Shown here piece by piece: positions 52,249-61,808 of a DNA stretch of 64,000 nt. The DNA comes from Clostridiales bacterium (lineage in GTDB: Bacteria; Bacillota; Clostridia; Peptostreptococcales; Acidaminobacteraceae), in the NCBI GenBank assembly GCA_016342415.1, contig JAEIOD010000001.1, positions 310,001-374,000 on the forward strand. The letters are read 5' to 3'. The notes beneath the pieces are model-generated. The model did no database searches and was not told the DNA's origin. It saw only the letters and a program-made list of their open reading frames with translations. The translations under genes were made by a program, and so were the position numbers. Positions within the stretch are counted from its first letter, which is position 1, and each line of letters opens with the position of its first letter.

Positions 52249-53351
52249 TGTAAATCACCACCTTTATATACAAACTCACCATCAATTATCGTTAAGAGTA
52301 CTTTCGTTTTCAGTTCCAACGGATGTCCATCCCAAACAACTAAATCCGCATCTTTGCCAACTTCAATAGAACCAACTCTATTTTCAACACCTAAAAATTC
52401 TGCTGCATTAATTGAAAGTGCGTTTAATACAGATGCTGTTTCCAATCCGTTTTGATTCATGATACTGCCTTGAAGTGTTGCATAACGACCATTAATAATA
52501 GGATGAGAAGTTGTTAATGAACCATTGATCATTGCGCTCGCTTCAATGTGTCTGTACCGATCTCTGTTTCGTGTTTCTTTTTGTGTTGCATACCCCATAA
52601 TAGGGCCAAGTGCATACTTTATATTTTTTTCCAGTAACAAATCTTTTGCATCTTCATAATCAGAAAGTCCAACCAATCTTATTTTCAGATTATGTTTTTC
52701 ACCAAATCTAACAGCTGAATGAATATCATCTAATCGCTCACAATGGATGACCAGTGGCAATTCTCCATTTATAATATACTCATGAGTTTGATCTACTTTC
52801 GAATCTAAGATAAACTGATTTAATAATGCCATAATGCCCATTCGTGTTAATGGCGCTTTTTTCTTCATACTAAAATGTTCTTTTACTGTACCACCCAATG
52901 AAACTTTTAAACCGACATCTGATTTGATTACAGCGTCATCTATTACATTTCCTTTGCATTTGATGGCAGCTCCATAACCACCAATAACAGAGTTGCTGCC
53001 TGGAAATACACCTACAGTTGTTATGCCGCTTTTTCTAAAATCTTCAAAGCTTCGATCATGCATATTGATACCATCTACCGCATGACAATTGTCTTGAATG
53101 GGTTCATGATCCTCATTTTCATCTGAACCTGCCCAACCAACACCATGTTCTAACAACCCGATATGACAATGAGGTTCTATTAACCCCGGTGTCACATAAC
53201 AACCACTCAAATCATATACAGAATCTTCAGAACCAATATTAAATGTATCTTCTACACTTAAAATCTTATCACCTTCTACACAGATATGTTTGGTCTCAAA
53301 TTCCGTATCTCTATTTCCTAGAAATACATGACCATTCTTAAAAACAATCAT
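52242..53351 (-). CDS. Amidohydrolase, imidazolonepropionase-like (first gene of pair)
   Basis: 369 residues, GGAGG four bases before ATG. Same family as the gene that follows: TPGLIEPHCHIGLLEHGVGW (HxH, with Glu in place of the usual Asp), GITTVGVFPGSNSVIGGYGA, LVIHCERLDDIHSAVRFGEK, TTSHPIINGRYA and EVGKDADLVVWDGHPLEL. In comparison with the second gene, the segment corresponding to the catalytic Asp is TSHP instead of SDHP, so the two may have different activities or act as a heteromer. The lack of a transporter in the pair means the substrate is probably intracellular. Confidence 0.86.
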   Translation of the reverse strand: MIVFKNGHVFLGNRDTEFETKHICVEGDKILSVEDTFNIGSEDSVYDLSGCYVTPGLIEPHCHIGLLEHGVGWAGSDENEDHEPIQDNCHAVDGINMHDRSFEDFRKSGITTVGVFPGSNSVIGGYGAAIKCKGNVIDDAVIKSDVGLKVSLGGTVKEHFSMKKKAPLTRMGIMALLNQFILDSKVDQTHEYIINGELPLVIHCERLDDIHSAVRFGEKHNLKIRLVGLSDYEDAKDLLLEKNIKYALGPIMGYATQKETRNRDRYRHIEASAMINGSLTTSHPIINGRYATLQGSIMNQNGLETASVLNALSINAAEFLGVENRVGSIEVGKDADLVVWDGHPLELKTKVLLTIIDGEFVYKGGDLQC

Positions 53352-53712
53352 ACAGCCTCCAATCTCAAAATAAATTCATTAGACTCTCGAAACATTCTCT
53401 ATTCTATTTTAAACCATACTAATAAATTATGCATCTAATGCGGTCAAATAAAATCACTTAATAACTCTATCAAAATCTTGTTGTTTTATGCACAGGATAC
53501 AATGAGAGAAATTTTGGTTTCATTTCATTTCTATAAAAACTGTTTCAGAAGGCGTCAAAATCCACGGCTGATCATCTTCTATCGCCATTTTAGTTCTGAA
53601 TATCGCCTCACACTCTACACGATTGATTATTTGCCCCTTTCCAGTATTGCTCTACATTTTTCAGATAATCACATATCAACACAAAATTACTTATCCCTAG
53701 CTCTATTTCCCT
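53352..53712 (-). other. Gap with a C-terminal gene scrap
   Basis: The minus strand at 53520-53651 is open for 43 codons and reads SNTGKGQIINRVECEAIFRT, then KMAIEDDQPWILTPSETVF, ending in TGA. The composition is protein-like but there is no start codon or ribosome site and stops lie just upstream. It is probably the last third of a lost gene; I cannot name the family. The opposite-strand frame at 53478-53714 is a shadow. Confidence 0.35.
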
Positions 53713-53738
53713 AAAAAAAAGACACTATTAAAAGTGCC
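53713..53738 (-). terminator. Terminator of the 96-aa ORF
   Basis: GGCACT and AGTGTC pair (one G-U) around a 6-base loop, followed on the minus strand by eight T residues. Confidence 0.78.
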
Positions 53739-53780
53739 AAGTTCAACTTGTTTGTACAGTAATACCTGTCACAGTACTCT

Positions 53781-54071
53781 CTATTCATCATACAGATCTC
53801 TTAGATTGTATTTATCTTCAACTTCATACTGTGACTTCATTTCTGTTAATATGATGTGTTCAATGTCATCATAGGGAATCTTAACCTTCGTATATAAATC
53901 ATACTCAAAGATATAAACTCCACTTAACTCTTTCGCAATATTCCCTTTAACTTTTTTAAACTCGAAACAATCAGTTTTACCTTCTTTCCAATAAACCACA
54001 CGTCCTTTCGAATCATTAGGTACATTATTTTCTATACAAAACTTCAATTGTTTCATATCTGTCTCGTCCAT
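53781..54071 (-). CDS. Unknown 96-residue cytoplasmic protein
   Basis: AAAGGGG before the ATG. No signal, membrane or cysteine motif. Residues 1-20 are an acidic helix; the middle is beta-like (GRVVYWKEGKTDCFEFKKV, GVYIFEYDLYTKVKIPYDDI); the C-terminus is a charged helix. The pattern of alternating aromatic/hydrophobic residues suggests a small beta-barrel or immunity-type fold. I recognise no family. It is a single gene with its own terminator, between the amidohydrolase operon and the large binding lipoprotein. Confidence 0.6.
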   Translation of the reverse strand: MDETDMKQLKFCIENNVPNDSKGRVVYWKEGKTDCFEFKKVKGNIAKELSGVYIFEYDLYTKVKIPYDDIEHIILTEMKSQYEVEDKYNLRDLYDE

Positions 54072-54412
54072 ATTATACCCCTTTCATCACTTACCTAGAA
54101 ATACCAACTAGATAATCAAATATTAGTTGTATCAAGAAATAAACATTAACGTCACCTACACTTATAAAGAGTCTGTCTTCATAAACAACATCTTCTCAAA
54201 GTAGTAAATGCCCAAATAATTCTTTTCGAAACATTTTCATTTTCATACGATGAATATTTCTAATAAAATATATGCAGTACAAAAAATACCTGCAGGTAGA
54301 AAACCAATATAAATTAATTAGAGTTTCTATTTTGGAAGTTTCTTATCAATCTCTTTGGCATATCATCCACACTCTTAAACCATAACTCTAAATGTATTTT
54401 TTAGACAATAAT
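54072..54412. other. Intergenic stretch, nothing recognised
   Basis: About 340 bases upstream of the 96-residue ORF and downstream of the large lipoprotein gene. AT-rich; no ORF, repeat or RNA element stands out. Confidence 0.5.
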
Positions 54413-54451
54413 AAAACAGCACCTACACCAAAGCGGTATAGAAGCTGTTTT
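54413..54451 (-). terminator. Terminator of the large lipoprotein gene
   Basis: AAAACAGC/GCTGTTTT forms the base and CTATACC/GGTGTAG the upper part of a long stem, followed on the minus strand by TTTTATTATTG. Confidence 0.65.
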
Positions 54452-54535
54452 ACAAGTGATTTTTTCTATCAGTCAATGCATATTGCCACATTGTCGAGTT
54501 GTCTATAAAGATTCATATATTGTTTAAAACATATT

Positions 54536-57457
54536 TTACTTCCAGTTAGCATCTAAAACTGCTCTTGGCCATGACCATAATGCATGTGTCTCAAAGTTTT
54601 CTAAATCAGCATTGTATATATCATGATAATTATTTGAGTATACAGGCAGTACAGGGACTTCTTCATTGCACGCTTTGATGTACTCTCTCCAAAGTCGTTT
54701 ATACTTATCATTTCCTGTAACCGGGTGACAGTTTTCGATATCCAATAACAATTGGTCCCACTCGTCCGGAGTATAAGACGATCCACCAGAGAAACGGGAG
54801 CCATTATCAGAGGGTTGTCCCCACGATTTGATTTGATCTGTCGAGTATGTCGATCTAGGATTAGACTTTATTGAATAACCCATGCCACCAACATATGCAT
54901 GGTACTTTCTATCCTCACTAGTGTTACCCGTCCAATGACCATACATGACTGGCCAATCCAACCCTAATAATGATACATTAAAGCCTAATTTAGAGATATA
55001 ATCATCGTTGAATACTTCATGATAAGTATCTGTCCAGAATGCTGTGTATACAATTTTTATATCTAACAGCTCACCTTTCCATAAGTAACCTGTTGTCTTG
55101 TCACCTGTTAAATATTTGTAATCACCATCAGTCCTTGCTACTGCTACATCTAATAATTCCTGTGCTTTTAAAATATTGGCGGTTTCATCAAAATTCCCAT
55201 TAGCATCCAATATATCATATTCAGTTAACGACTCTTCAAATCTACCATTGGTTTCAGTACCAAGTAAATCCATTTCATCTTCATCATACATCATCCACTG
55301 GTTTTTTGAATAAGGTGCTTGAGGTGATATGCCATATGAGTTCAAGAATAAATCAACCACTTTTGGCCTGTTAAAAGCAAATGCAAAAGCCTGGCGTACT
55401 TCTTTTAAAACAAATGCTTCATAGTCTGTATGAAGTATCATTGTCCCGCCACCATGTCTAAAATAGTTGTTTATCTTTAGGTCATTGTTAGTTTTAGCCT
55501 TTCTAATAAGGTCAGCATCAACTGTTCTTCCCATCAAGTCAATATCACCATTAAATAATTGGTCAATTTCATTTTCATATCTCGTAACTTTAACAATTAT
55601 TTCTTCAATAGCAGGTGTCTTTCCTATATAATCCGGATTGACCTTTAATCTTACATACTGAGACTCTTTATACTCATCGAAAATATATGGACCATACCCT
55701 ATCGGAGATGAGACATTGCTTTTTACATACTCCTGATAAGTTTGATTTGTCGAATTAGCACCATTTGTAATAGTGTCCTCTGGTAATATCCACGTTTCAT
55801 AAAAAACTGAGGCATCTGTTGTATAGTTAACATTTTTCAACTTAAATGATATTGTATTTTGGTTCTCATCTATGTCTATCGATTCAATGTAATCACTAAT
55901 CCTTGAAGAACCTCCTGTTTGACTGAGAGCATTCTTATCCATATAAAACTCATAAGTAAACTTAATGTCACTTACATCTAACGGTTCACCATTATGAAAT
56001 TTGATACCATCTTTTATTTTAAATGTCCAAACACTTTTATCAGCACTGATGGTCTTTTTCTCTACCATTGGAGAGTCTATGATCTCACCATAGTAGTTAT
56101 CTGTCATTAGACCAAATCCCCATACAAGTTGCCTGATATTTTCATCGTAGCTTGAATTTGTCCACCCTGCATAAAAATCTCCGTTGAAGTCAGCAGAAGT
56201 AACAACAAGAGGTCTAACACCCTCGTTTAAAGTGATTGTGACCGAATCATTAAGATTACTATTGGATAATTCAAATGATGTTACAGACGTTATTACAGCC
56301 GTTTCTTGATCCGGATCAGTAACCGTATAATTAGCGACTTCAACGTCACTATCAAATTCGATTGTAATCTCTGGTACATCAATGTTTACTGTCGTAGTGA
56401 AATTCTGAGTCAACATTAGGTTGTTTAAACCTTCCATATACTTTTCATCAACACTTATTTCAGATAGTCTTTTCAGATTTCTTACTGGATAGATTGTTTC
56501 TATGTCACTTCCTATCAGATCTAAACGTTTAAGACGGCTAAAATGTCCTATCAGCTCAAAATCTTCAATTACAGTATTTCTAAGTTTTAATGATTCCAAG
56601 TCATTTAACTTTATTAAATCAAATAGTTTGATACTTTCGGTATTACACTCAAATGATCTTAAAGAAGTGAAATACTCCAGGCCGCTTAAACTAGTGAAGT
56701 TACCATTTAATACAAGAGATTCAATGTCTTTTACATCTCTGTATCTTATGAAATCATAATCAATGTCAAAAGTATCTCTAATGATAGATTCCAACTCGGA
56801 ATCCTCAAATACCACCAAAGAATCATCTGCAATGTGATAATCTTTATTGGATAAAAAGACTTCTGTATTCTCAGCTTTGATCCAGTTCATAATATGATTT
56901 CTATTAATCTTGTACCATATGACACCCTCTTCATCTATGACATTGTCATAGACTTCAAACATTTCTCCCACTCCAAGAACCGTCTCTATTTTTGATTTGT
57001 TATCTGGTAACCTATAAGGTGACTTTATTTCATTAAGCTTTACCACTAAATCGTCAAAGTCATTCCCATCGGTTTCGAATATTTTACCTAACTCAGTTGC
57101 ATACCAACCTGCAATCCATCCAAATTTATCTTTGTCATAACAAATCTTATACCAAACCTTATTGTCTATGAGTTGCGTTTGATATATATCATATACTGCA
57201 CCTTTATGAACCTTTGTCAGTACGTCACTGTCTACTGAATAATCCTCCCTAACGTTTAATCTTTCAGGAAGAATCCTTATTTTCTGAAGTAGCTCAATTC
57301 TGTTGACAACAGGTGCTTTAACATCATCTTCAACATCCGATTCTACATCAAGGGTTTCTACTTCGTTTGATACATCCGTACTTTCAATACTCCCTACGTT
57401 TTCGCACCCTACTAGAAGGCACGTTAACAACAATAATAACACCAACCATTTCTTCAT
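54536..57457 (-). CDS. Multidomain lipoprotein: two SH3b domains, leucine-rich repeats and a family-5 solute-binding domain
   Basis: Start at ATG 57457, six bases after GGAG; the ATG 12 bases earlier contains that site. 973 residues. Lipoprotein signal with lipobox LLVGC. Residues about 50-110 and 125-195 are two bacterial SH3 domains (ERLNVREDYSVDSDVL, then FGWIAGWYA; SPYRLPDNKSKIETVLGVGE, then VIWYKINRN). Residues about 210-345 are leucine-rich repeats (SLSGLEYFTSLRSFECN, DLESLKLRNTVIED). After a beta linker, residues about 420-973 are a family-5 oligopeptide/dipeptide-binding domain (VWTFKIKDGIKFHNGEPLD, ISPQAPYSKNQWMMYDEDE). It probably binds the wall via SH3 and captures a peptide or nickel-type ligand. 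Confidence 0.88.
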   Translation of the reverse strand: MKKWLVLLLLLTCLLVGCENVGSIESTDVSNEVETLDVESDVEDDVKAPVVNRIELLQKIRILPERLNVREDYSVDSDVLTKVHKGAVYDIYQTQLIDNKVWYKICYDKDKFGWIAGWYATELGKIFETDGNDFDDLVVKLNEIKSPYRLPDNKSKIETVLGVGEMFEVYDNVIDEEGVIWYKINRNHIMNWIKAENTEVFLSNKDYHIADDSLVVFEDSELESIIRDTFDIDYDFIRYRDVKDIESLVLNGNFTSLSGLEYFTSLRSFECNTESIKLFDLIKLNDLESLKLRNTVIEDFELIGHFSRLKRLDLIGSDIETIYPVRNLKRLSEISVDEKYMEGLNNLMLTQNFTTTVNIDVPEITIEFDSDVEVANYTVTDPDQETAVITSVTSFELSNSNLNDSVTITLNEGVRPLVVTSADFNGDFYAGWTNSSYDENIRQLVWGFGLMTDNYYGEIIDSPMVEKKTISADKSVWTFKIKDGIKFHNGEPLDVSDIKFTYEFYMDKNALSQTGGSSRISDYIESIDIDENQNTISFKLKNVNYTTDASVFYETWILPEDTITNGANSTNQTYQEYVKSNVSSPIGYGPYIFDEYKESQYVRLKVNPDYIGKTPAIEEIIVKVTRYENEIDQLFNGDIDLMGRTVDADLIRKAKTNNDLKINNYFRHGGGTMILHTDYEAFVLKEVRQAFAFAFNRPKVVDLFLNSYGISPQAPYSKNQWMMYDEDEMDLLGTETNGRFEESLTEYDILDANGNFDETANILKAQELLDVAVARTDGDYKYLTGDKTTGYLWKGELLDIKIVYTAFWTDTYHEVFNDDYISKLGFNVSLLGLDWPVMYGHWTGNTSEDRKYHAYVGGMGYSIKSNPRSTYSTDQIKSWGQPSDNGSRFSGGSSYTPDEWDQLLLDIENCHPVTGNDKYKRLWREYIKACNEEVPVLPVYSNNYHDIYNADLENFETHALWSWPRAVLDANWK

Positions 57458-57643
57458 AAATTTCTCCATTTATATTTAGTATGTTTTTTATATCACAATA
57501 ATATCATATAAATTATACAAAATTCCAGTAATTCACATAAAAGTGTATTAACCATACCATTTTTCTATCTGGTCATATATGAGAAGATGGTAGATTCTAG
57601 CGACTATTACTATCTTGCCAGTTCTTCCTTAATTATTAACCGC

Positions 57644-59248
57644 CTAAAATAAAAGTGCCTTAGCGAAAATTCTTTCGTAGTCAGGTGTATCTGCCAGTTC
57701 AAAGTAATGAATTCTATTTGATAACACTTCTATTTCCTGACGTGCTAATTTAGACATTAGTACCATGTATGCTCCAGATTTTGAAGTATTTCCTAAATAT
57801 CTTATTTTACCAAACAGCTCATCAGGCACTATGCCCGTTCCAACAAGACTATCCGAAGATAAATGCGTTCCAAACTGACCTGCAATGATGACTTCATCAA
57901 TTGAATCAAAAGAAACTCCAGCTCTTTGAGTTAATGCTTGTAATCCAGATAAAATAGCACCTTTTGCCAATTGAATTTGCCGAATATCATTTTGTGTTAC
58001 TTTTAGTGAGTCCTCTTTATTCTCAAGTAGAATAAAACGCTTCTTTCCATTTTCTTTGATGTATCCTCTTCTGTAATCATCTTCTGACAACTCTTTAGGT
58101 TTTATTATGGTCCCACGATTGTTAACCAGACCATGATGCAACAGTTCTCTAAGAATTGCCAATATACCACTACCACAGACACCTATGACTTTATGATTAC
58201 CAATGGTCTTAAAAGTCACACACTCTTTATTCAGAGATAACTCCTCTATCGCCCCATCTTGTGCACGAACACCTGAACTGATGTTCATACCTTCTAAAGC
58301 AGGACCTGCAGCGCAAGAACATGCATATAACTTTCCTTCATGCGCTAATACAATTTCACCATTTGTTCCAACATCTATCAACAGTTTGGTACTTAAAGAT
58401 TTGTAAAGATCAGAGACATAACAACCTGATACAATATCAGCACCAATGTATGATGATACCGATGGTAAACAATATATAGAGACACCCTTTGGTAAGTTTA
58501 TACCAATGTCAGTACAGTCAACGGTTTGAGCATCTGTAAACACTGGCTTGTAAGGCGCATGACCAATACTACTTGCATCAATACCCAATAAGAAGTGTAA
58601 CATAGTTGTATTGGCAGAAATAACGATGTCTATGATCTGACTTGCATTAATGTCGGCATTCTGAACCATACTTTGAATCAGTTCATTTAAACAGTTGACG
58701 ATCTCCATTTGCAGGTCTTTAATACCTAGATCATTTTGAGCACAATAAGTTATACGCGTTAACACATCTAGACCATACTTTTTTTGAGGATTTACTTTAG
58801 AGGCTGTATCAACTTCATTTCCAGATGCCATATCCACTAAAGAAGCCACTACAGTCGTGGTACCGATATCCACACATATGCCATATCTATTTGAGCCGAC
58901 TGGTTTGACCTTTGGATCGAATTCAAAAGGCGGAACATGCCCATATGTCAATATTTTATGATTGGCATTTACTTGCACCAGCTCAATTTCTATATCCTCT
59001 TCTAATGAAATCATACAGGACAATCTATAACCAAGCGACAACTCCTCCTCTGATAAATGTTTCATATCTGAACTGCTTATTTTATATTGCTCTGAGTTTA
59101 TAATTTTAACTTTGCACTTGCCGCAAGTACCTGTCCCATTACATGGATTTTCCAGAGGATAGTCTGATTGTATTAAAGCATCCATCAAGTTCGAGCCCTT
59201 ATCAACACCAATCTTTGTCTCATCATTTCTTATACTAACTGTTATCAT
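57644..59248 (-). CDS. Ferredoxin/ASKHA protein, RACo-type reductive activator of corrinoid proteins
   Basis: Start at ATG 59248, six bases after GGAG; the ATG at 59260 contains that site. 534 residues. The N-terminal 90 residues are a [2Fe-2S] ferredoxin with Cys36, Cys42, Cys45 and Cys78 (PCNGTGTCGKCKVKI). Residues about 125-500 are the DUF4445/ASKHA ATPase domain (YGICVDIGTTTVVASLVD, LIDVGTNGEIVLAH, VIIAGQFGTHL). Such proteins use ATP hydrolysis to re-reduce inactive Co(II) corrinoid to Co(I). It closes an operon with a corrinoid protein, which is the natural partner. Overlaps the upstream gene by 14 bases. Confidence 0.92.
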   Translation of the reverse strand: MITVSIRNDETKIGVDKGSNLMDALIQSDYPLENPCNGTGTCGKCKVKIINSEQYKISSSDMKHLSEEELSLGYRLSCMISLEEDIEIELVQVNANHKILTYGHVPPFEFDPKVKPVGSNRYGICVDIGTTTVVASLVDMASGNEVDTASKVNPQKKYGLDVLTRITYCAQNDLGIKDLQMEIVNCLNELIQSMVQNADINASQIIDIVISANTTMLHFLLGIDASSIGHAPYKPVFTDAQTVDCTDIGINLPKGVSIYCLPSVSSYIGADIVSGCYVSDLYKSLSTKLLIDVGTNGEIVLAHEGKLYACSCAAGPALEGMNISSGVRAQDGAIEELSLNKECVTFKTIGNHKVIGVCGSGILAILRELLHHGLVNNRGTIIKPKELSEDDYRRGYIKENGKKRFILLENKEDSLKVTQNDIRQIQLAKGAILSGLQALTQRAGVSFDSIDEVIIAGQFGTHLSSDSLVGTGIVPDELFGKIRYLGNTSKSGAYMVLMSKLARQEIEVLSNRIHYFELADTPDYERIFAKALLF

Positions 59249-60263
59249 TTTTAACTCCATCTAAGGTTTTGATGATTGCCTGTATGTTTTCTATAGGTGA
59301 TCGCATGCCTAAGCCACATGCAGGCGCAATAATATCAACACCTTGATTTAAACAGACCTTCGTTCTTTGTTTTATATTCTCAGGATTACCAAACTCCAAA
59401 GTATAAGTACTGATATTCCCCATAATTGTATGGTTTGGCAAATGAGTTTTAGCTTGTTTCATGTTAACTAGGGCATCAAAACTTAAAGCACATGTATCTA
59501 TCAGGCCAACCTGCTGATAGACTTTATCCATCTTGCCACAGATATGAACAATGGTTTTCCTTCCACGTTCATGAACGGCTTCAGTAATGCGATTGATGTA
59601 TGGTACCATAAACTCCTCAAATAACTTTGGACCTAATATCTCACCTGTGCCGCTAGGATCCGATATCGCAATGACATCTGCACCTGCTTCTACTTGTGCA
59701 AGCGCAAATGCCAGTAAATGATCTGTGATTATACTGATAAATCTATGTGCATCATGTGATTTTTTTCTGAGTTCCTTATAAAAGACGATAGGCTCCATAA
59801 TGGAAGAAGCTGTACTGATGGGTCCTGTGATATTACCTATGATAGGTCCACCAAGGTCATCAGCCTTTAAAATGCCAATGGCATCAAGTACGACTTTTCT
59901 CCTAGCTGTATTATGCTTAGGTGCAACTAATTTTTTGTAGTCGGAAACAGATTCACAAGAGTACTTTATGACATGAGGTTCAATATCATCTTTTCCAAAG
60001 TCAACCTTGGCACCAAAAGCTTCTGCTTCTATGGTCATGCAAAATGGCACACCGTAGTTTTCGAAACAGTTTTCATCATAAACACGTTTAGAAAGCTTGG
60101 CCATCATTTCACTGTCATGATGGACTTTTTTAAACTCGAATCCTTCTAGGGCTATTATGTCTTTAGTCACCATATTCATCATCCCACCTGGGCATATGCA
60201 GGGTGGTCGATCTACAGCTTTTCTGTTTAGAACATTCATGAGTCTTTCATATTTTTGATTCAT
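59235..60263 (-). CDS. UroD/MtaA-family cobalamin methyltransferase
   Basis: Start at ATG 60263, five bases after GAAGGAG; the longer frame would run into the corrinoid gene. About 342 residues of the uroporphyrinogen-decarboxylase-like fold used by MtaA/MtbA-type methylcobamide transferases. KYERLMNVLNRKAVDRPPC is the usual start. The zinc ligands are TIVHICGKMDKV (His and Cys) and IIAPACGLGMRSP (third Cys), so it is of the active type. The expected reaction is methyl transfer between the corrinoid protein and an acceptor or donor. It sits between the corrinoid-protein gene and the activator gene. Confidence 0.88.
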   Translation of the reverse strand: MNQKYERLMNVLNRKAVDRPPCICPGGMMNMVTKDIIALEGFEFKKVHHDSEMMAKLSKRVYDENCFENYGVPFCMTIEAEAFGAKVDFGKDDIEPHVIKYSCESVSDYKKLVAPKHNTARRKVVLDAIGILKADDLGGPIIGNITGPISTASSIMEPIVFYKELRKKSHDAHRFISIITDHLLAFALAQVEAGADVIAISDPSGTGEILGPKLFEEFMVPYINRITEAVHERGRKTIVHICGKMDKVYQQVGLIDTCALSFDALVNMKQAKTHLPNHTIMGNISTYTLEFGNPENIKQRTKVCLNQGVDIIAPACGLGMRSPIENIQAIIKTLDGVKNDNS

Positions 60264-60279
60264 AAGTTCTCCTTCAGGA

Positions 60280-60936
60280 TTATACAATGTCAAGCAGCTT
60301 TTTAGATAGTTTAACAGCTTCGACTGCATTTTCCGAGTAACCATCAGCACCAATTAAATCAGAATAACTCTGAGATATCGGACCACCACCAACAATAACT
60401 TTTAACTGATCTCTTATACCTGCTTCTTCTAATAATTTAACAACGGTTTCCATACCACCCATAGTTGTTGTCATTAGAGTAGAAAGGCATATCAAATCTG
60501 CTTCAACGTCTTTTGCCTTATCAACAAAATCTGTTAACGGCACATCTCTACCAAGATCATACATCTCAAAACCTGCTGTTTCCAACATAATTTTCACTAG
60601 GTTTTTACCGATATCATGCGTGTCACCTTGGACAACACCAATTACCCCTTTAGGTTTGTCTCTATTCAATTCATTATCCGTTAGATGTGGTCTTAAAATA
60701 TCCAAACCACAATACATTGCATCAGAACAAAGCAAAATATCTGTTACAAAATATTCTTCCTCGTCAAACAGCTGACTGGCCTTATTCATGCCATCAACAA
60801 GCCCATCCATGATACCGTCTAGAGCTGAATACCCTGCTTCAAGGAGTTTAGTACAGTTTTTCATAACCTGTTCCTCATCCATCTCCAACACACCTTCTGA
60901 TATAATATCAAGCAGTTCTTTTTTTAGTTCATCCAT
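60280..60936 (-). CDS. Corrinoid (B12-binding) methyl-carrier protein, MtbC/MtaC type
   Basis: 218 residues. Residues 1-88 are the helical B12-binding cap domain (B12-binding_2); residues 92-218 are the Rossmann-type B12 domain with GDTHDIGKNLVKIM (His107 as lower cobalt ligand in DxHxxG), LSTLMTTTMGGM and VIVGGGPISQSYSD. The protein carries the methyl group on cobalt between methyltransferases. Complete and normal in length. GGGAG lies upstream. It lies 11 bases past the stop of a UroD-like gene and 16 before the next, inside the six-gene operon. Confidence 0.95.
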   Translation of the reverse strand: MDELKKELLDIISEGVLEMDEEQVMKNCTKLLEAGYSALDGIMDGLVDGMNKASQLFDEEEYFVTDILLCSDAMYCGLDILRPHLTDNELNRDKPKGVIGVVQGDTHDIGKNLVKIMLETAGFEMYDLGRDVPLTDFVDKAKDVEADLICLSTLMTTTMGGMETVVKLLEEAGIRDQLKVIVGGGPISQSYSDLIGADGYSENAVEAVKLSKKLLDIV

Positions 60937-60947
60937 TTTACGCTCCC

Positions 60948-61808
60948 TTATCTATTCAAACTCAAACCTTTTATCTCGAGATTTCTCAAACGATACTTGT
61001 TGTTCTTAATACATGTTTCACCAACAAAACATGTTTTTCCAATAGAGTCTTGAATGGCTGTCATGTAGTCAGATGTACCAACTGAAATATTGGACCAACT
61101 TGCTTTTTTATGGGCTACAAGGCCATAAGAAACTTTCGGACATAGTACCATCAAAGCCTTCTTATCAAACAGCTTTTCTATGCTCTCAAGAAATCTATGG
61201 GTAAACCACTCCACTTGCTGTTGATAAAGTCTCGGACCGACTATGGATATCCCGCCGCTAGCATCTCCATAACTGAACACCCTTACCCCTTTTGTTAAGA
61301 GAGCTTCAATATACATGAGTAAATTCCTCTCAATTATCAGCAAGATTTCTTTTATCAAATCTGCTTGTTTTCTAAAGCCTTTATAAACCTTTACAGGGTC
61401 TATAAGCAAATTTAATATCGTAAGTGGACCTGAGATATTCACAACGACCTCATAGCCTTCAGCGAGCAAATGAGATGATGCTTTTATCACTTCGTTAATT
61501 CTTCCACTTGATAAATCAAATCCTTTTACTTGAAGTAAATCTTCTAACAGGTCATAAGAATAGAAATGACTTCTAGGACCAAATTCACAATCCCCTAATT
61601 GAATCAAAGCACCCATAGCATCTCCCTCAACGGTATGACAAAAAGGTAGAAAACATATTTTTCTACCATCTGACATTTCCTTTGATACTTTTACCATCAA
61701 CTGATTGGAGGTGTGTACTTCTTCGGCCTTAAAGTTAAAATGTTTCATGACATCCAAGTAGTTCATGTCATCATTATGTTTACACATGTAATCCTGGAAC
61801 TTAATCAT
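60948..61808 (-). CDS. UroD-like protein lacking the canonical zinc site
   Basis: 286 residues of the UroD fold but shorter than the neighbours (about 340-350). It shows LPFCHTVEGDAMGALIQLG, VVNISGPLTILNLLIDPVKV and FSYGDASGGISIVGPRLYQQ as in UroD-type methyltransferases. At the position of the zinc motif HxC it has MVLCPKVSYG, without the His, and GETCIKN near the end. It may be a non-catalytic partner, a methyltransferase using other ligands, or the donor-substrate half of the system. It overlaps the COG0523 gene upstream by 8 bases. Confidence 0.75.
   Translation of the reverse strand: MIKFQDYMCKHNDDMNYLDVMKHFNFKAEEVHTSNQLMVKVSKEMSDGRKICFLPFCHTVEGDAMGALIQLGDCEFGPRSHFYSYDLLEDLLQVKGFDLSSGRINEVIKASSHLLAEGYEVVVNISGPLTILNLLIDPVKVYKGFRKQADLIKEILLIIERNLLMYIEALLTKGVRVFSYGDASGGISIVGPRLYQQQVEWFTHRFLESIEKLFDKKALMVLCPKVSYGLVAHKKASWSNISVGTSDYMTAIQDSIGKTCFVGETCIKNNKYRLRNLEIKGLSLNR

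Noticed and set aside
53478..53714. 78-codon plus-strand frame
   Set aside because: No ribosome site; the opposite strand reads more protein-like, so this is likely a shadow.
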